10,474 nt of DNA from Pseudomonadota bacterium (lineage in GTDB: Bacteria > Pseudomonadota > Gammaproteobacteria > Burkholderiales > Thiobacillaceae). The position numbers were made by a program, and so were the translations under genes. The notes under the pieces are model-generated. The model was not told the origin of the DNA. It made no database searches and saw only the letters and a list, made by a program, of their open reading frames with translations. Of the stretch, positions 1-6,739 are shown one piece after another (position 1 is the first letter of the stretch; each line of letters starts with the position of its first letter). Where the stretch lies: positions 1 to 10,474 of the forward strand of contig JAUPLV010000074.1 of NCBI GenBank assembly GCA_030836725.1, written 5' to 3'.

Positions 1-1483
1 GGTCGTGCGATACGAAAATCAGCGTACCCTTGTACAGGTCAAGCGCGAGGTTCAGCGACTCGATCGATTCCATGTCCATGTGGTTGGTCGGCTCGTCCAT
101 CACCAGCACGTTGTGGCGGCCGAGCATCAGCTTGCCGTAGAGCATACGGCCCTTTTCGCCGCCGGACAGCACGCGCACCGATTTCTTGACCTCGTCGCCG
201 GAGAACAGCAGGCGTCCGAGAATGCCGCGCAACACCTGCTCGTCGTCGCCCGGCTGCGTCCACTGGTGCATCCAGTCGGTGAGATTCAGGTCCGTGTCGA
301 AGTCGGAAATGTGGTCCTGCGAGAAGTAGCCGATGCTGGCGTTTTCGCTCCAGCGCACCTCGCCGAATTTTGGCGTCAACTCGCCCATCAGCAGCTTCAT
401 CAGCGTGGTCTTGCCGACGCCGTTGCCGCCGATGATGGCGAGTTTTTCGCCGGCTTCCAGCGAAAACCCAAGGTTGGAGAACAGCGGCGTCGCGTCGTAA
501 CCGAATTTCAGGTTCTCGACTTCAAGCGCCCGGCGATGCAGCATTTTTTCCGGCTCGAAGCGGATGTAAGGGTTTTGTCGCGACGAAGGCTTGAAGTCCT
601 CGATCTTGATCTTGTCGATCATCTTCATGCGGCTGGTGGCCTGGCGCGCCTTGGACTTGTTGGCCGAGAAGCGGCGCACGAATTCCTGCAGCTCGGCCAC
701 CTTGTCCTTGGCCTTGGCGTTGGTCGAGGCCTGGCGTTCCTTGACCTGCGCCGAGGCCAGCATGTAGTCGTCGTAGTTGCCGGGATAGACCTTGATGGTG
801 CCGAAATCGAGGTCGGCCATGTGGGTACAGACCTGGTTCAGGAAGTGGCGGTCGTGCGAGATGACGATGATGGTGGCGTTGCTCTCGTTCAGCACGTTCT
901 CCAGCCAGCGGATGGTGTTGATGTCGAGGTTGTTGGTCGGTTCGTCGAGCAGCAGGATGTCGGGGTTGGAAAACAGCGCCTGCGTCAGCAGCACGCGCAG
1001 CTTGAAGCCCGGCGCGATCTGGCTCATGGCGCCGTTGTGCTGTTCGGTCGGGATGCCGACGCCGAGCAGCAGCTGGCCGGCGCGCGCCTCGGCGTCGTAG
1101 CCGCCCATTTCGCCAAATTTGGCTTCCAGTTCGGCGGCGTGCAGGTAGTCGTCCTCGGTCGCCTCCGGATTCATGTAGATGGCGTCCTTTTCCTGCATCA
1201 CCCGCCACATCTCGGCGTGGCCCTGCAGCACCACGTCGAGCACGCGCTGGTCTTCATAGCCGAACTGGTCCTGGCGAAGCCAGGCCATGCGCTCGCCGGG
1301 ATCGAGCGAGACATTGCCCGAAGTCGGCTCCAGCTCGCCGGCGAGAATCTTCATGAAAGTCGACTTGCCGCAGCCGTTGGCGCCGATCAGGCCATAGCGG
1401 TTGCCGTCGCCGAACTTGACGTTGACGTTCTCGAACAGGGGCTTGGTTGCGAACTGGAGAGTGATGTTGGAAGCGGTGAGCAC
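1..1483 (-). CDS. ybiT: YbiT-type ABC-F translation-factor ATPase, C-terminus cut by the window edge
   Basis: This is a soluble ABC-F protein with two ATPase domains and no membrane segment. The family binds the ribosomal E site and affects translation; YbiT's exact role is poorly defined. The first 494 codons are present, ending at the SHD switch-histidine motif of domain 2. From memory E. coli YbiT is about 530 residues, so roughly 36 are missing. Visible motifs are Walker A GANGCGKST (34-42), Walker B LLLDEPTNNLD (177-187), the inter-domain linker (about 240-315), second Walker A GGNGVGKTT (352-360), signature LSGGE (439-443) and DEPTNHMD (463-470). The first signature is degenerate (MSQIAPGFKLRV), as in E. 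coli YbiT. The start is GTG, supported by AGGA seven bases upstream and by an N-terminus (MLTASNITLQF) aligning with E. coli MLVSSNVTMQF. It lies 123 bases downstream of the GGDEF-EAL gene on the same strand and probably has its own promoter. The YbiT subgroup is recognised from remembered sequence, with high confidence. Confidence 0.95.
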   Translation of the reverse strand, partial: MLTASNITLQFATKPLFENVNVKFGDGNRYGLIGANGCGKSTFMKILAGELEPTSGNVSLDPGERMAWLRQDQFGYEDQRVLDVVLQGHAEMWRVMQEKDAIYMNPEATEDDYLHAAELEAKFGEMGGYDAEARAGQLLLGVGIPTEQHNGAMSQIAPGFKLRVLLTQALFSNPDILLLDEPTNNLDINTIRWLENVLNESNATIIVISHDRHFLNQVCTHMADLDFGTIKVYPGNYDDYMLASAQVKERQASTNAKAKDKVAELQEFVRRFSANKSKARQATSRMKMIDKIKIEDFKPSSRQNPYIRFEPEKMLHRRALEVENLKFGYDATPLFSNLGFSLEAGEKLAIIGGNGVGKTTLMKLLMGELTPKFGEVRWSENASIGYFSQDHISDFDTDLNLTDWMHQWTQPGDDEQVLRGILGRLLFSGDEVKKSVRVLSGGEKGRMLYGKLMLGRHNVLVMDEPTNHMDMESIESLNLALDLYKGTLIFVSHD

Positions 1484-1495
1484 GGCGGAATCCTA

Positions 1496-1532
1496 GGGCG
1501 TATGAGGTGGCGGGCGTGAAGGCAATACGCCC
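1496..1532 (-). promoter_or_regulatory. ybiT leader: two mutually exclusive hairpins before the ribosome-binding site
   Basis: In the mRNA sense, GGGCGTAT (1532-1525) can pair with ACGCCC (1517-1512; 6 bp, 9-base loop) or with ATACGCCC (1503-1496; perfect 8 bp, 21-base loop). The two pairings exclude each other. The longer stem ends one base before the TAGGA ribosome-binding site (AGGA at 1494-1491) of the GTG start. The pairing is seen directly in the sequence; a regulatory role is inference. Confidence 0.4.
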
Positions 1533-1553
1533 TGCTTGCGGGTAAAGCGCGCC

Positions 1554-1559
1554 ATTTTA
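1554..1559 (-). promoter_or_regulatory. Possible ybiT -10 element
   Basis: On the minus strand TAAAAT (five of six matches to the sigma70 -10 consensus) stands in an otherwise GC-rich gap. Transcription would start near 1547, giving a leader of about 65 bases that contains both alternative hairpins. No convincing -35 box lies at the right distance, so this is weak. Confidence 0.28.
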
Positions 1560-1563
1560 ACAT

Positions 1564-1577
1564 TCCGCCGCGGCGGA
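1564..1577. repeat. Perfect 14-base palindrome upstream of ybiT
   Basis: TCCGCCGCGGCGGA reads the same on both strands. It lies directly upstream of the possible ybiT -10 element and 30 bases past the stop codon of the GGDEF-EAL gene. It could be an operator or the stem of a short hairpin ending the upstream operon. No T-run follows it on the minus strand, so it is not a standard intrinsic terminator. In GC-rich DNA it may be chance. Confidence 0.3.
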
Positions 1578-1606
1578 CAGGCGCGGCCCCGTCCCGCGGC
1601 TTGCCG

Positions 1607-4384
1607 CTAGCGCTTGAGCCGCAGCGCCGGATGATCGGCGACCGAGCGGTCGAGATAATAGCCCTGCACCAGGTCGACGCCGAACCTGCGCAGCAGGGCC
1701 AGCGTTTCGCCGTCCTCGACGTATTCCGCAACCACGGATTTGCCGAGGCCGAGGGCGACGCTGACCATGGCCTGCACGAAGATCTGGTTGTCGGGTTCGT
1801 TGGCGAGGTTACGGATGAAGATGCCGTCGATCTTGATGGTGTCGACATGCAGGTGCTTGAGATAGGCGAACGAGGCGAAGCCCACCCCGAAATCGTCGAG
1901 ACAGACGCCGCATCCGAGCTGGTGCAGCGTTTCGATCATGCGTTGCGCATCGTGCAGGTCGGATACCGCCGCGGTCTCGGTGATTTCGACGATCAGACGG
2001 CTGGGGCTGACCCCGCCCTCGCGCAGCAGGTCGCCGATGAGCTGCGGCAGGCCGGGTTCGGACAGCGAACGCCCCGACAGGTTGATCGCGACCGGCGGCA
2101 TGTCGGCATTGCCCGACAGCATGCGCACGACCTCGCGAAGCACCCAGCGGTCGATGTCGAGAATGCGCCCGCTCTTCTCGGCCAGCAAAATGAAATGGCT
2201 GGGCATGATGAGCTTTTCCGGGAAGCCCTCGTCGGTCATGCGGACCAGGGCTTCGAGGTGCGAGAGACCGCCGTCTTCCGCCCGGTAGACACCCTGGAAG
2301 TGCAGCTGGAACAGGCCTTTTTCGAGTGCATTGCTGATGCGTTCCCCCCACGACAGGCGGGTGCGCATCTGCGTGTCGGCGTTGCTGTCCGCACGGAACA
2401 TGCGCCAGGTGTTCTTGCCCGCATCCTTGGCCTGGTACATGGCGATGTCGGCTCGGGCGACCAGATCGTCGGCATCGGCGGCATGCATCGGATAACAGGC
2501 GATGCCGAGGCTGGTGGTGACGCGCAGGGTTCGTCCCTCGAAGCTGAACGGAATCTGGCCGATCGCGCGCACCACGCGTTCGGCCAGCGCCTCGGCTTCA
2601 TGGATTTGCACCGTGGGCAGCAGGATGGCGAACTCGTCGCCGCCAAGGCGTGCCAGAACTTCGTTGCGCCGCACCAGGGCGCCGATCTCGCCGGCCACCT
2701 GAATCAGCAGCGCATCGCCCGCAGGGTGCCCGTGCGTGTCGTTGATCGACTTGAATTCATCGAGATCGAAGAACATCACCGCGCACTGCGTATGGTGGCG
2801 GTCGGTCTCCAGGATGATGCGCGCCAGTTCCTGCTGGAAGCGGTGGCGGTTGTAAAGACCGGTGAGCGCATCGCGCTCGGCCAGATACACCAGCCGGTCG
2901 GCGGTCTGGCGTTCGTGGGTGACATCCTCGTAAATCCACAGGTGGCCGATGAAGCGGCCTTCGCGGTCGCGCACCGGGTAATCGAGCTCGGTGAAGATGC
3001 GGCCGTCGGTCATCTGGATTTCATAGCTGTCGGACAATTCGCGCGCTTCCAGGGCCGACTGCAAATGCCTGGAAAAATGATCCGGCCGCGCCAGCGTCGA
3101 GGCGGACTGGGCGAGCACCTCGTTGACCGGCAGGCCGATCAGCGCGGCCCCCTCCTCGACCTTCCACATGCGGCTGAAGGCGGGGTTGTGGTAGTTCACG
3201 CGGCCATCGGCGGCGACGAACAGGATGCCCAGATTCATTGCCGATAGCAGCGAGATCAGGCGTGCGCGTTCCTGCTCGGTTTCCTCCAGATATTTTCTTT
3301 GCAGGCTCTCGGCCGAGCGCAGCTCGTTGATTGCTTCGCGCAGGTTGACCTCGGTTGCCTTGAGATCGTCGATGCTGTGGATGCTGGCGCGGATGCCCTG
3401 GTAGACGCCGCTGTGGTCCTGGATCGGCTGCCAGTTCACCAGGGCCCAGAAGCGGCCGCCATCCTTGCGGCAGAGCCGGAAGGAATAGCCGTGGCCGGAC
3501 GTTCCGCGCAGCGCCTGGCGCAGCTGAAGTTCGGCGGCGCCGCGATCTTCCGGGTAAATGAGGTCGGCCGGGAAATTCATCTGCCCCATGCATTCCTCGA
3601 CGGTGTAGCCGAGCATGCGTTCGACCGAGGGGTTGACCCACAGCAGCCTGCCCCCGGGCGACAGCCAGAACTCCAGATCATGGGTGTAATCGGCGATGGC
3701 ATGGAAGCGCGCCTCGTTCTCGTGCGCCCGCTCGACGTTGAAGCGGACGGCTTCGGCCATCCGGTTGAAGGTGCCGACCAGCTGGCCAATCTCGTCCGTC
3801 CCTTCGGCTGTCAGCTTGACGTCAAGGTCGCCCTGTTCCATGCGCTTGCTGGCGCGGGTCAGCGCCTCGAAACGGCGTACCACCCTGCCGATCGACAGGG
3901 CCAGCAAAATACCGGTCAGCAGCAGGGTGATCGCGGCGATGATCAGGTTTTGCTGCAAATAGCGTGAGCGCGCCGTCTGGATGAATTCGCCCGACAGCAC
4001 CAGCACGATTTCGCCATAACGCTGGCCGGAATATTCGACCGGCTGCCGCAGGAGAAAATCGGTCGTGTCGCCGCTGTTGCCGGTCTGGTGCACGATGCGA
4101 TTGCTGCTGTCGCGCACCTCGATCATCTTCAGCCCGTCGTCGCGCCGCAGGGTCTCGATGATGTCGCGCACGCCGGCGTCATCCTGCTGCGCCAGCGGCG
4201 CCAGCAGGGCCGCCTCCAGGGTCTGCCCGGCTTCGCGCGCACGCTGTTCGGCCTGTTGCTGCAGTTCCTGGCTGGTGTAGCGCATGCCGTTGGCAATCAG
4301 AAATCCCAGCATCAGCGCTTCCACCGCCAGCGCGGCCAGGGTGAGCTTGTAGCGCAGCGACAGCCGTCCAAACCATGATTTCAT
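1607..4384 (-). CDS. Membrane HAMP-PAS-PAS-GGDEF-EAL cyclic-di-GMP cyclase/phosphodiesterase
   Basis: This 925-residue inner-membrane signalling protein carries both cyclic-di-GMP synthesis (GGDEF) and breakdown (EAL) domains. In order: membrane segment (about 11-33), periplasmic domain of about 110 residues, membrane segment (about 146-168), HAMP (about 168-220), PAS1 (about 223-343), helical linker, PAS2 (about 374-492), GGDEF (about 495-660) and EAL (about 685-920). The cyclase site looks intact: metal Asp540 in FFDLDEF and GGDEF at 581-585. The inhibitory I-site is RxxE (572-575), not RxxD. Phosphodiesterase residues are present: E711 (EAL), N768, E800, D830-D831, K851, D853, E887 and Q907. 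However, loop 6 reads DDFGVGFAS instead of the usual DFG(T/A)GYSS, and the EGVE motif reads EYVE. The ATG overlaps the stop of the upstream binding-protein gene (ATGA), with GGGAG five bases before it, so translation is probably coupled. Domain calls are firm; the net activity cannot be told from sequence. Confidence 0.95.
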   Translation of the reverse strand: MKSWFGRLSLRYKLTLAALAVEALMLGFLIANGMRYTSQELQQQAEQRAREAGQTLEAALLAPLAQQDDAGVRDIIETLRRDDGLKMIEVRDSSNRIVHQTGNSGDTTDFLLRQPVEYSGQRYGEIVLVLSGEFIQTARSRYLQQNLIIAAITLLLTGILLALSIGRVVRRFEALTRASKRMEQGDLDVKLTAEGTDEIGQLVGTFNRMAEAVRFNVERAHENEARFHAIADYTHDLEFWLSPGGRLLWVNPSVERMLGYTVEECMGQMNFPADLIYPEDRGAAELQLRQALRGTSGHGYSFRLCRKDGGRFWALVNWQPIQDHSGVYQGIRASIHSIDDLKATEVNLREAINELRSAESLQRKYLEETEQERARLISLLSAMNLGILFVAADGRVNYHNPAFSRMWKVEEGAALIGLPVNEVLAQSASTLARPDHFSRHLQSALEARELSDSYEIQMTDGRIFTELDYPVRDREGRFIGHLWIYEDVTHERQTADRLVYLAERDALTGLYNRHRFQQELARIILETDRHHTQCAVMFFDLDEFKSINDTHGHPAGDALLIQVAGEIGALVRRNEVLARLGGDEFAILLPTVQIHEAEALAERVVRAIGQIPFSFEGRTLRVTTSLGIACYPMHAADADDLVARADIAMYQAKDAGKNTWRMFRADSNADTQMRTRLSWGERISNALEKGLFQLHFQGVYRAEDGGLSHLEALVRMTDEGFPEKLIMPSHFILLAEKSGRILDIDRWVLREVVRMLSGNADMPPVAINLSGRSLSEPGLPQLIGDLLREGGVSPSRLIVEITETAAVSDLHDAQRMIETLHQLGCGVCLDDFGVGFASFAYLKHLHVDTIKIDGIFIRNLANEPDNQIFVQAMVSVALGLGKSVVAEYVEDGETLALLRRFGVDLVQGYYLDRSVADHPALRLKR

Positions 4385-5217
4385 CGCGTCTCCCGCAACA
4401 TCTCTTGCGCCTGCAGCGCATAGGGGCGGAAGGCGTGCAATTCGCTGCCGTCGACCGCGACGAATCCACCGTAGCCTCCGCGCAGCATGAAGGCCTGTCC
4501 CTCGGGGGTGGCCTCGAAATCGATCAGCGCCTTGTGGATGGCCCGCGCTTCGTGGTCGCGCAGGCGGGGATGGGTCAGGTACATCAGGCTGGAAAGGGGC
4601 GGCGTCTCGATCAGGATGCGCAGTTGCCGACGTGTGTCGTCGGACGCCAGCTTGTAGGGGTGGGATCCCACGATGGCGGCGTCGGCGTGACCGCTTATCA
4701 CCTGCATCATGGTATTGGTATGGGTGCCCGAGTCGACCGTCCGATAGTCGCTGTTGCGTTGCAGGCCGTGTGCGGCCAGGTCTGCCTGCAACGCCAGTAC
4801 CGCGACGGCGATGGCGTCGGCGGTGGCGATGGTGCGCCCGCGCAGATCCCCCGGCGATCTGAAGGGTGAACCGGCCTTGACGACCAGCAGTCCATGCGCC
4901 GGCTGGGAATATTTCAGCAGGGGGCGGTAGCCCGTTTCCTGGCGCGCCAGCCAGGCCAGATGCGGCGCGGTCAGCAGGATGTCGTATTCGCCCTGGCGGG
5001 TCCGTGCTACAAATGTCGTGTAATCGCGCGCGCTGTAAATGAGGACGCGCCGCTGCAGGCGTTTCTCCATCGCGTCGGCCAGCGGGCGGTATATCTCGGC
5101 CGTCTGCCTGGCGGTCAGGTGGGGGAAGACACCGAATATCAGCGGCCTGTCCGCGGCGTGCGCGGACAGGTGAAATACCGCGCTGAGCAGGCCCAGCCAG
5201 AGGGCAAAAAGACGCAA
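4381..5217 (-). CDS. PhnD-like periplasmic binding protein, probable sensor partner
   Basis: This 278-residue secreted protein resembles the PhnD-type solute-binding family (phosphate/phosphite/phosphonate binding proteins). A Sec signal peptide is clear: positive start, hydrophobic core, and cleavage after the AHA or AHAA motif (residue 21 or 22). Family-like features include FGVFPHLTARQ (28-38), YDILLTAPHLAWL (78-90), LRGRTIATADA (125-135) and a hinge stretch around 170-190. No lipobox is visible, so it should be soluble in the periplasm. It overlaps the GGDEF-EAL gene by four bases and follows argA by 13 bases; no permease or transport ATPase gene is in the window. I infer that it presents a ligand to the periplasmic domain of the GGDEF-EAL protein. 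The ligand is unknown, and phosphonate should not be assumed because this family binds varied small molecules. The start is TTG, chosen because a strong AAGGA lies six bases upstream and the signal peptide begins there. Confidence 0.85.
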   Translation of the reverse strand: MRLFALWLGLLSAVFHLSAHAADRPLIFGVFPHLTARQTAEIYRPLADAMEKRLQRRVLIYSARDYTTFVARTRQGEYDILLTAPHLAWLARQETGYRPLLKYSQPAHGLLVVKAGSPFRSPGDLRGRTIATADAIAVAVLALQADLAAHGLQRNSDYRTVDSGTHTNTMMQVISGHADAAIVGSHPYKLASDDTRRQLRILIETPPLSSLMYLTHPRLRDHEARAIHKALIDFEATPEGQAFMLRGGYGGFVAVDGSELHAFRPYALQAQEMLRETR

Positions 5218-5223
5218 TGCCTT

Positions 5224-5228
5224 TCCTT
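5224..5228 (-). promoter_or_regulatory. Ribosome-binding site that decides the TTG start of the binding protein
   Basis: On the minus strand AAGGA ends six bases before the TTG at 5217. It lies inside the 13-base gap after the argA stop codon. A purine-rich AAGGAAAGG stretch surrounds it. No ATG or GTG alternative preserves the signal peptide. Confidence 0.7.
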
Positions 5229-5230
5229 GT

Positions 5231-6589
5231 TTAAAGCGATTTTTCCAGAACCTTGGATCTGCGCTTGTAGTTGTACAGGGCCTGCTTGCTTCTGGGCAGC
5301 TGATCCGGGGTGCTGTCTACAAAGCCGCGCTCCTCGAACCAGTGCTCGGTGCGTGTCGTGAGCACGAACAGCCGCTTGAACCCCATTTTCTTGCCGATTT
5401 TCTCGGCGTGGGCCAGCAACATATCGCCGAAGCCGCGCCCGCGAAAATCCTTGGCAACCGCCAGACAGGCGAGTTCGGCCGCCTGCTCTTCGGGAAAAGG
5501 ATAGAGCGCGGCGCAGCCGGCGATGACCCCGTCCGATTCGAGAACCAGAAAGCGGTCGACCTCCATTTCCAGCAACTCGCGCGAGCGCCGTACCAGGATG
5601 CCGTCCCGCTCCAGCGGTTCGATCACGCCTAGGATGCCGCCGACATCGTCGATGGTGGCGGCGCGCAGCGTTTCCAGCGGCGCCGGGGTGATGAGCGTGC
5701 CGACGCCCTCGCGGGTGAACAGTTCGGACAGCAGCGCACCGTCGCGGTGGCGGCTGATGAAGTGGGCGCGCTTGACGCCATGGGTGCAGGCGGTGATCGC
5801 GCAGGGCAGGTAGTAGGTCACGTCCTCGGGCAGGTCGCGGGTTTTTTCCAGCACCTGCCGTGCTTCGTTGACGGTCAACGCATTGTGGATCGCCCCCGCC
5901 TTGTCGGGGACGCCTTCGGTATCCATCAGGAAGATCAGCTTGTCCGCCGCCAGTTCGACCGCTGCCTGGGTGGCCACGTCTTCCAGGCTGAGGTTGAAAA
6001 TCTCGCCGGTCGGCGAATAGCCGATGGGCGACAGCAGCACGATGTCGTTCTGGTCCAACCTTCTGCGAATGGCCGCGGCGTCGATCTTGCGCACCTCGCC
6101 GGTGTGCAGCAGGTCGACGCCGTCGCGCACCCCCAGCGGTTGCGCGGTGACAAAATTGCCCGAAGCAACCCGGATGTCGGCGCCGGCCATCGGCGTGTTG
6201 GCGATGCCCAGCGACAGCAGGGCCTCGATCTCGACCCGCACCGTGCCGGCGGCTTCCTTGACGCAGGCCAGCGCGGTGTCGTCGGTGACGCGCAGGCCGT
6301 TCACATAGCGGATCGCGGCGCCGCTGTCGGTCAGCCGCGCCTCAACCTGCGGCCGCACCCCGTGCACCAGCACCAGCCGCACCCCCAGGCTGTTCAGCAG
6401 GTTGACGTCATGCGCCATCTGCACGAAACCGCCGTCCGCCACCAGTTCGCCGCCAAAGGCGATGACGAAGGTCTTGCCGCGAAAGCCGTGAATGTACGGT
6501 GCGGCGGAACGGAACCAGTGGACGAAATGGGTGGTGTCTTTCAACGGGATTGCCTGATCGGGGTGGGTATATGTATATGAAGGATACAT
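5231..6589 (-). CDS. argA: N-acetylglutamate synthase (amino-acid N-acetyltransferase)
   Basis: ArgA transfers an acetyl group from acetyl-CoA to L-glutamate, the first step of arginine synthesis in the cytoplasm. In the classical enzyme arginine inhibits this step. The 452-residue product has the two-domain form: an amino-acid-kinase fold (about 36-285), with GKTFVIAFGGE at 38-48 and SGNFVTAQPLGV at 143-154, and a C-terminal GNAT domain (about 307-450). The GNAT acetyl-CoA loop is RGRGFG (383-388), and the tail LYNYKRRSKVL is typical. It aligns along its length with E. coli ArgA (443 residues). The ATG at 6589 gives an N-terminus about ten residues longer than in E. coli. The frame stays open to a TTG at 6661, but that would add 24 unlike residues, so I prefer the ATG. 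The ribosome-binding site is weak (GGGG a few bases upstream). It heads the probable three-gene operon with the binding protein and GGDEF-EAL gene, and its leader holds repeats and hairpins listed separately. Confidence 0.95.
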   Translation of the reverse strand: MYPSYTYTHPDQAIPLKDTTHFVHWFRSAAPYIHGFRGKTFVIAFGGELVADGGFVQMAHDVNLLNSLGVRLVLVHGVRPQVEARLTDSGAAIRYVNGLRVTDDTALACVKEAAGTVRVEIEALLSLGIANTPMAGADIRVASGNFVTAQPLGVRDGVDLLHTGEVRKIDAAAIRRRLDQNDIVLLSPIGYSPTGEIFNLSLEDVATQAAVELAADKLIFLMDTEGVPDKAGAIHNALTVNEARQVLEKTRDLPEDVTYYLPCAITACTHGVKRAHFISRHRDGALLSELFTREGVGTLITPAPLETLRAATIDDVGGILGVIEPLERDGILVRRSRELLEMEVDRFLVLESDGVIAGCAALYPFPEEQAAELACLAVAKDFRGRGFGDMLLAHAEKIGKKMGFKRLFVLTTRTEHWFEERGFVDSTPDQLPRSKQALYNYKRRSKVLEKSL

Positions 6590-6590
6590 A
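6570..6590 (-). promoter_or_regulatory. AU-rich hairpin covering the argA start codon
   Basis: In the mRNA sense TATGTAT (6590-6584) and ATACATA (6576-6570) are perfect 7-base inverted arms with a 7-base loop. The ATG at 6589-6587 lies within the first arm. The stem is AU-rich and would be weak. It stands out as an AT island in GC-rich DNA. A role in translation control is inference. Confidence 0.35.
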
Positions 6591-6651
6591 AAACCCCGGC
6601 CGTCTGCAGGGCGGCGGCGGAAGTAAAGGGGTGATCGGGCGCGAATTTTCA

Positions 6652-6679
6652 GCCGGCCCAATCAAGCCGACCCAATCAA
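6652..6679. repeat. Two tandem 14-base repeats upstream of argA
   Basis: On the plus strand GCCGGCCCAATCAA (6652-6665) is followed at once by GCCGACCCAATCAA (6666-6679), with one mismatch in 14. They lie 63-90 bases upstream of the argA ATG. Tandem direct repeats at such a place may be a regulator-binding site. They do not resemble the palindromic E. coli ARG box as I remember it. Confidence 0.55.
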
Positions 6680-6682
6680 CAG

Positions 6683-6734
6683 GGACGCGATTTTGTCCGT
6701 CGGGCCGCATCCGCAAGGCCGATGAGTCGCGTCC
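6683..6734 (-). other. Nested inverted repeat between rsmE and argA
   Basis: On the plus strand GGACGCGA (6683-6690) and TCGCGTCC (6727-6734) are perfect 8-base arms 36 bases apart. Inside, TCGGGCC near 6699-6705 can pair with GGCCGA near 6717-6722 if one G bulges, giving a long two-part stem. It begins five bases after the rsmE stop codon. No U-run follows in the minus-strand transcript, so it is not a canonical intrinsic terminator. It may protect the rsmE 3' end, slow read-through, or belong to an argA leader. Confidence 0.5.
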
Positions 6735-6739
6735 GGCGG

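Noticed and set aside
5..1519. 504-codon open frame on the plus strand
   Set aside because: It is the antisense shadow of the ybiT gene. Its product is rich in His, Val, Ala and Arg with no recognisable domain, while the minus strand encodes clear ABC motifs.
1601..3247. 548-codon open frame on the plus strand
   Set aside because: Antisense of the GGDEF-EAL gene. GC-rich codon bias leaves the opposite frame open, and the product shows no motifs.
4381..5217. Phosphonate transport gene phnD
   Set aside because: The fold is PhnD-like, but no phnC, phnE or phosphonate-degrading genes are present and the gene is overlapped by a signalling gene, so the transport name is not justified.
5747..6580. 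277-codon open frame on the plus strand
   Set aside because: Antisense of argA with low-complexity composition; no ribosome-binding site or homology is apparent.
6590..6661. 24-residue N-terminal extension of ArgA from a TTG at 6661
   Set aside because: It would put the tandem repeat region at the start codon, is unlike known ArgA N-termini, and lacks a good ribosome-binding site.
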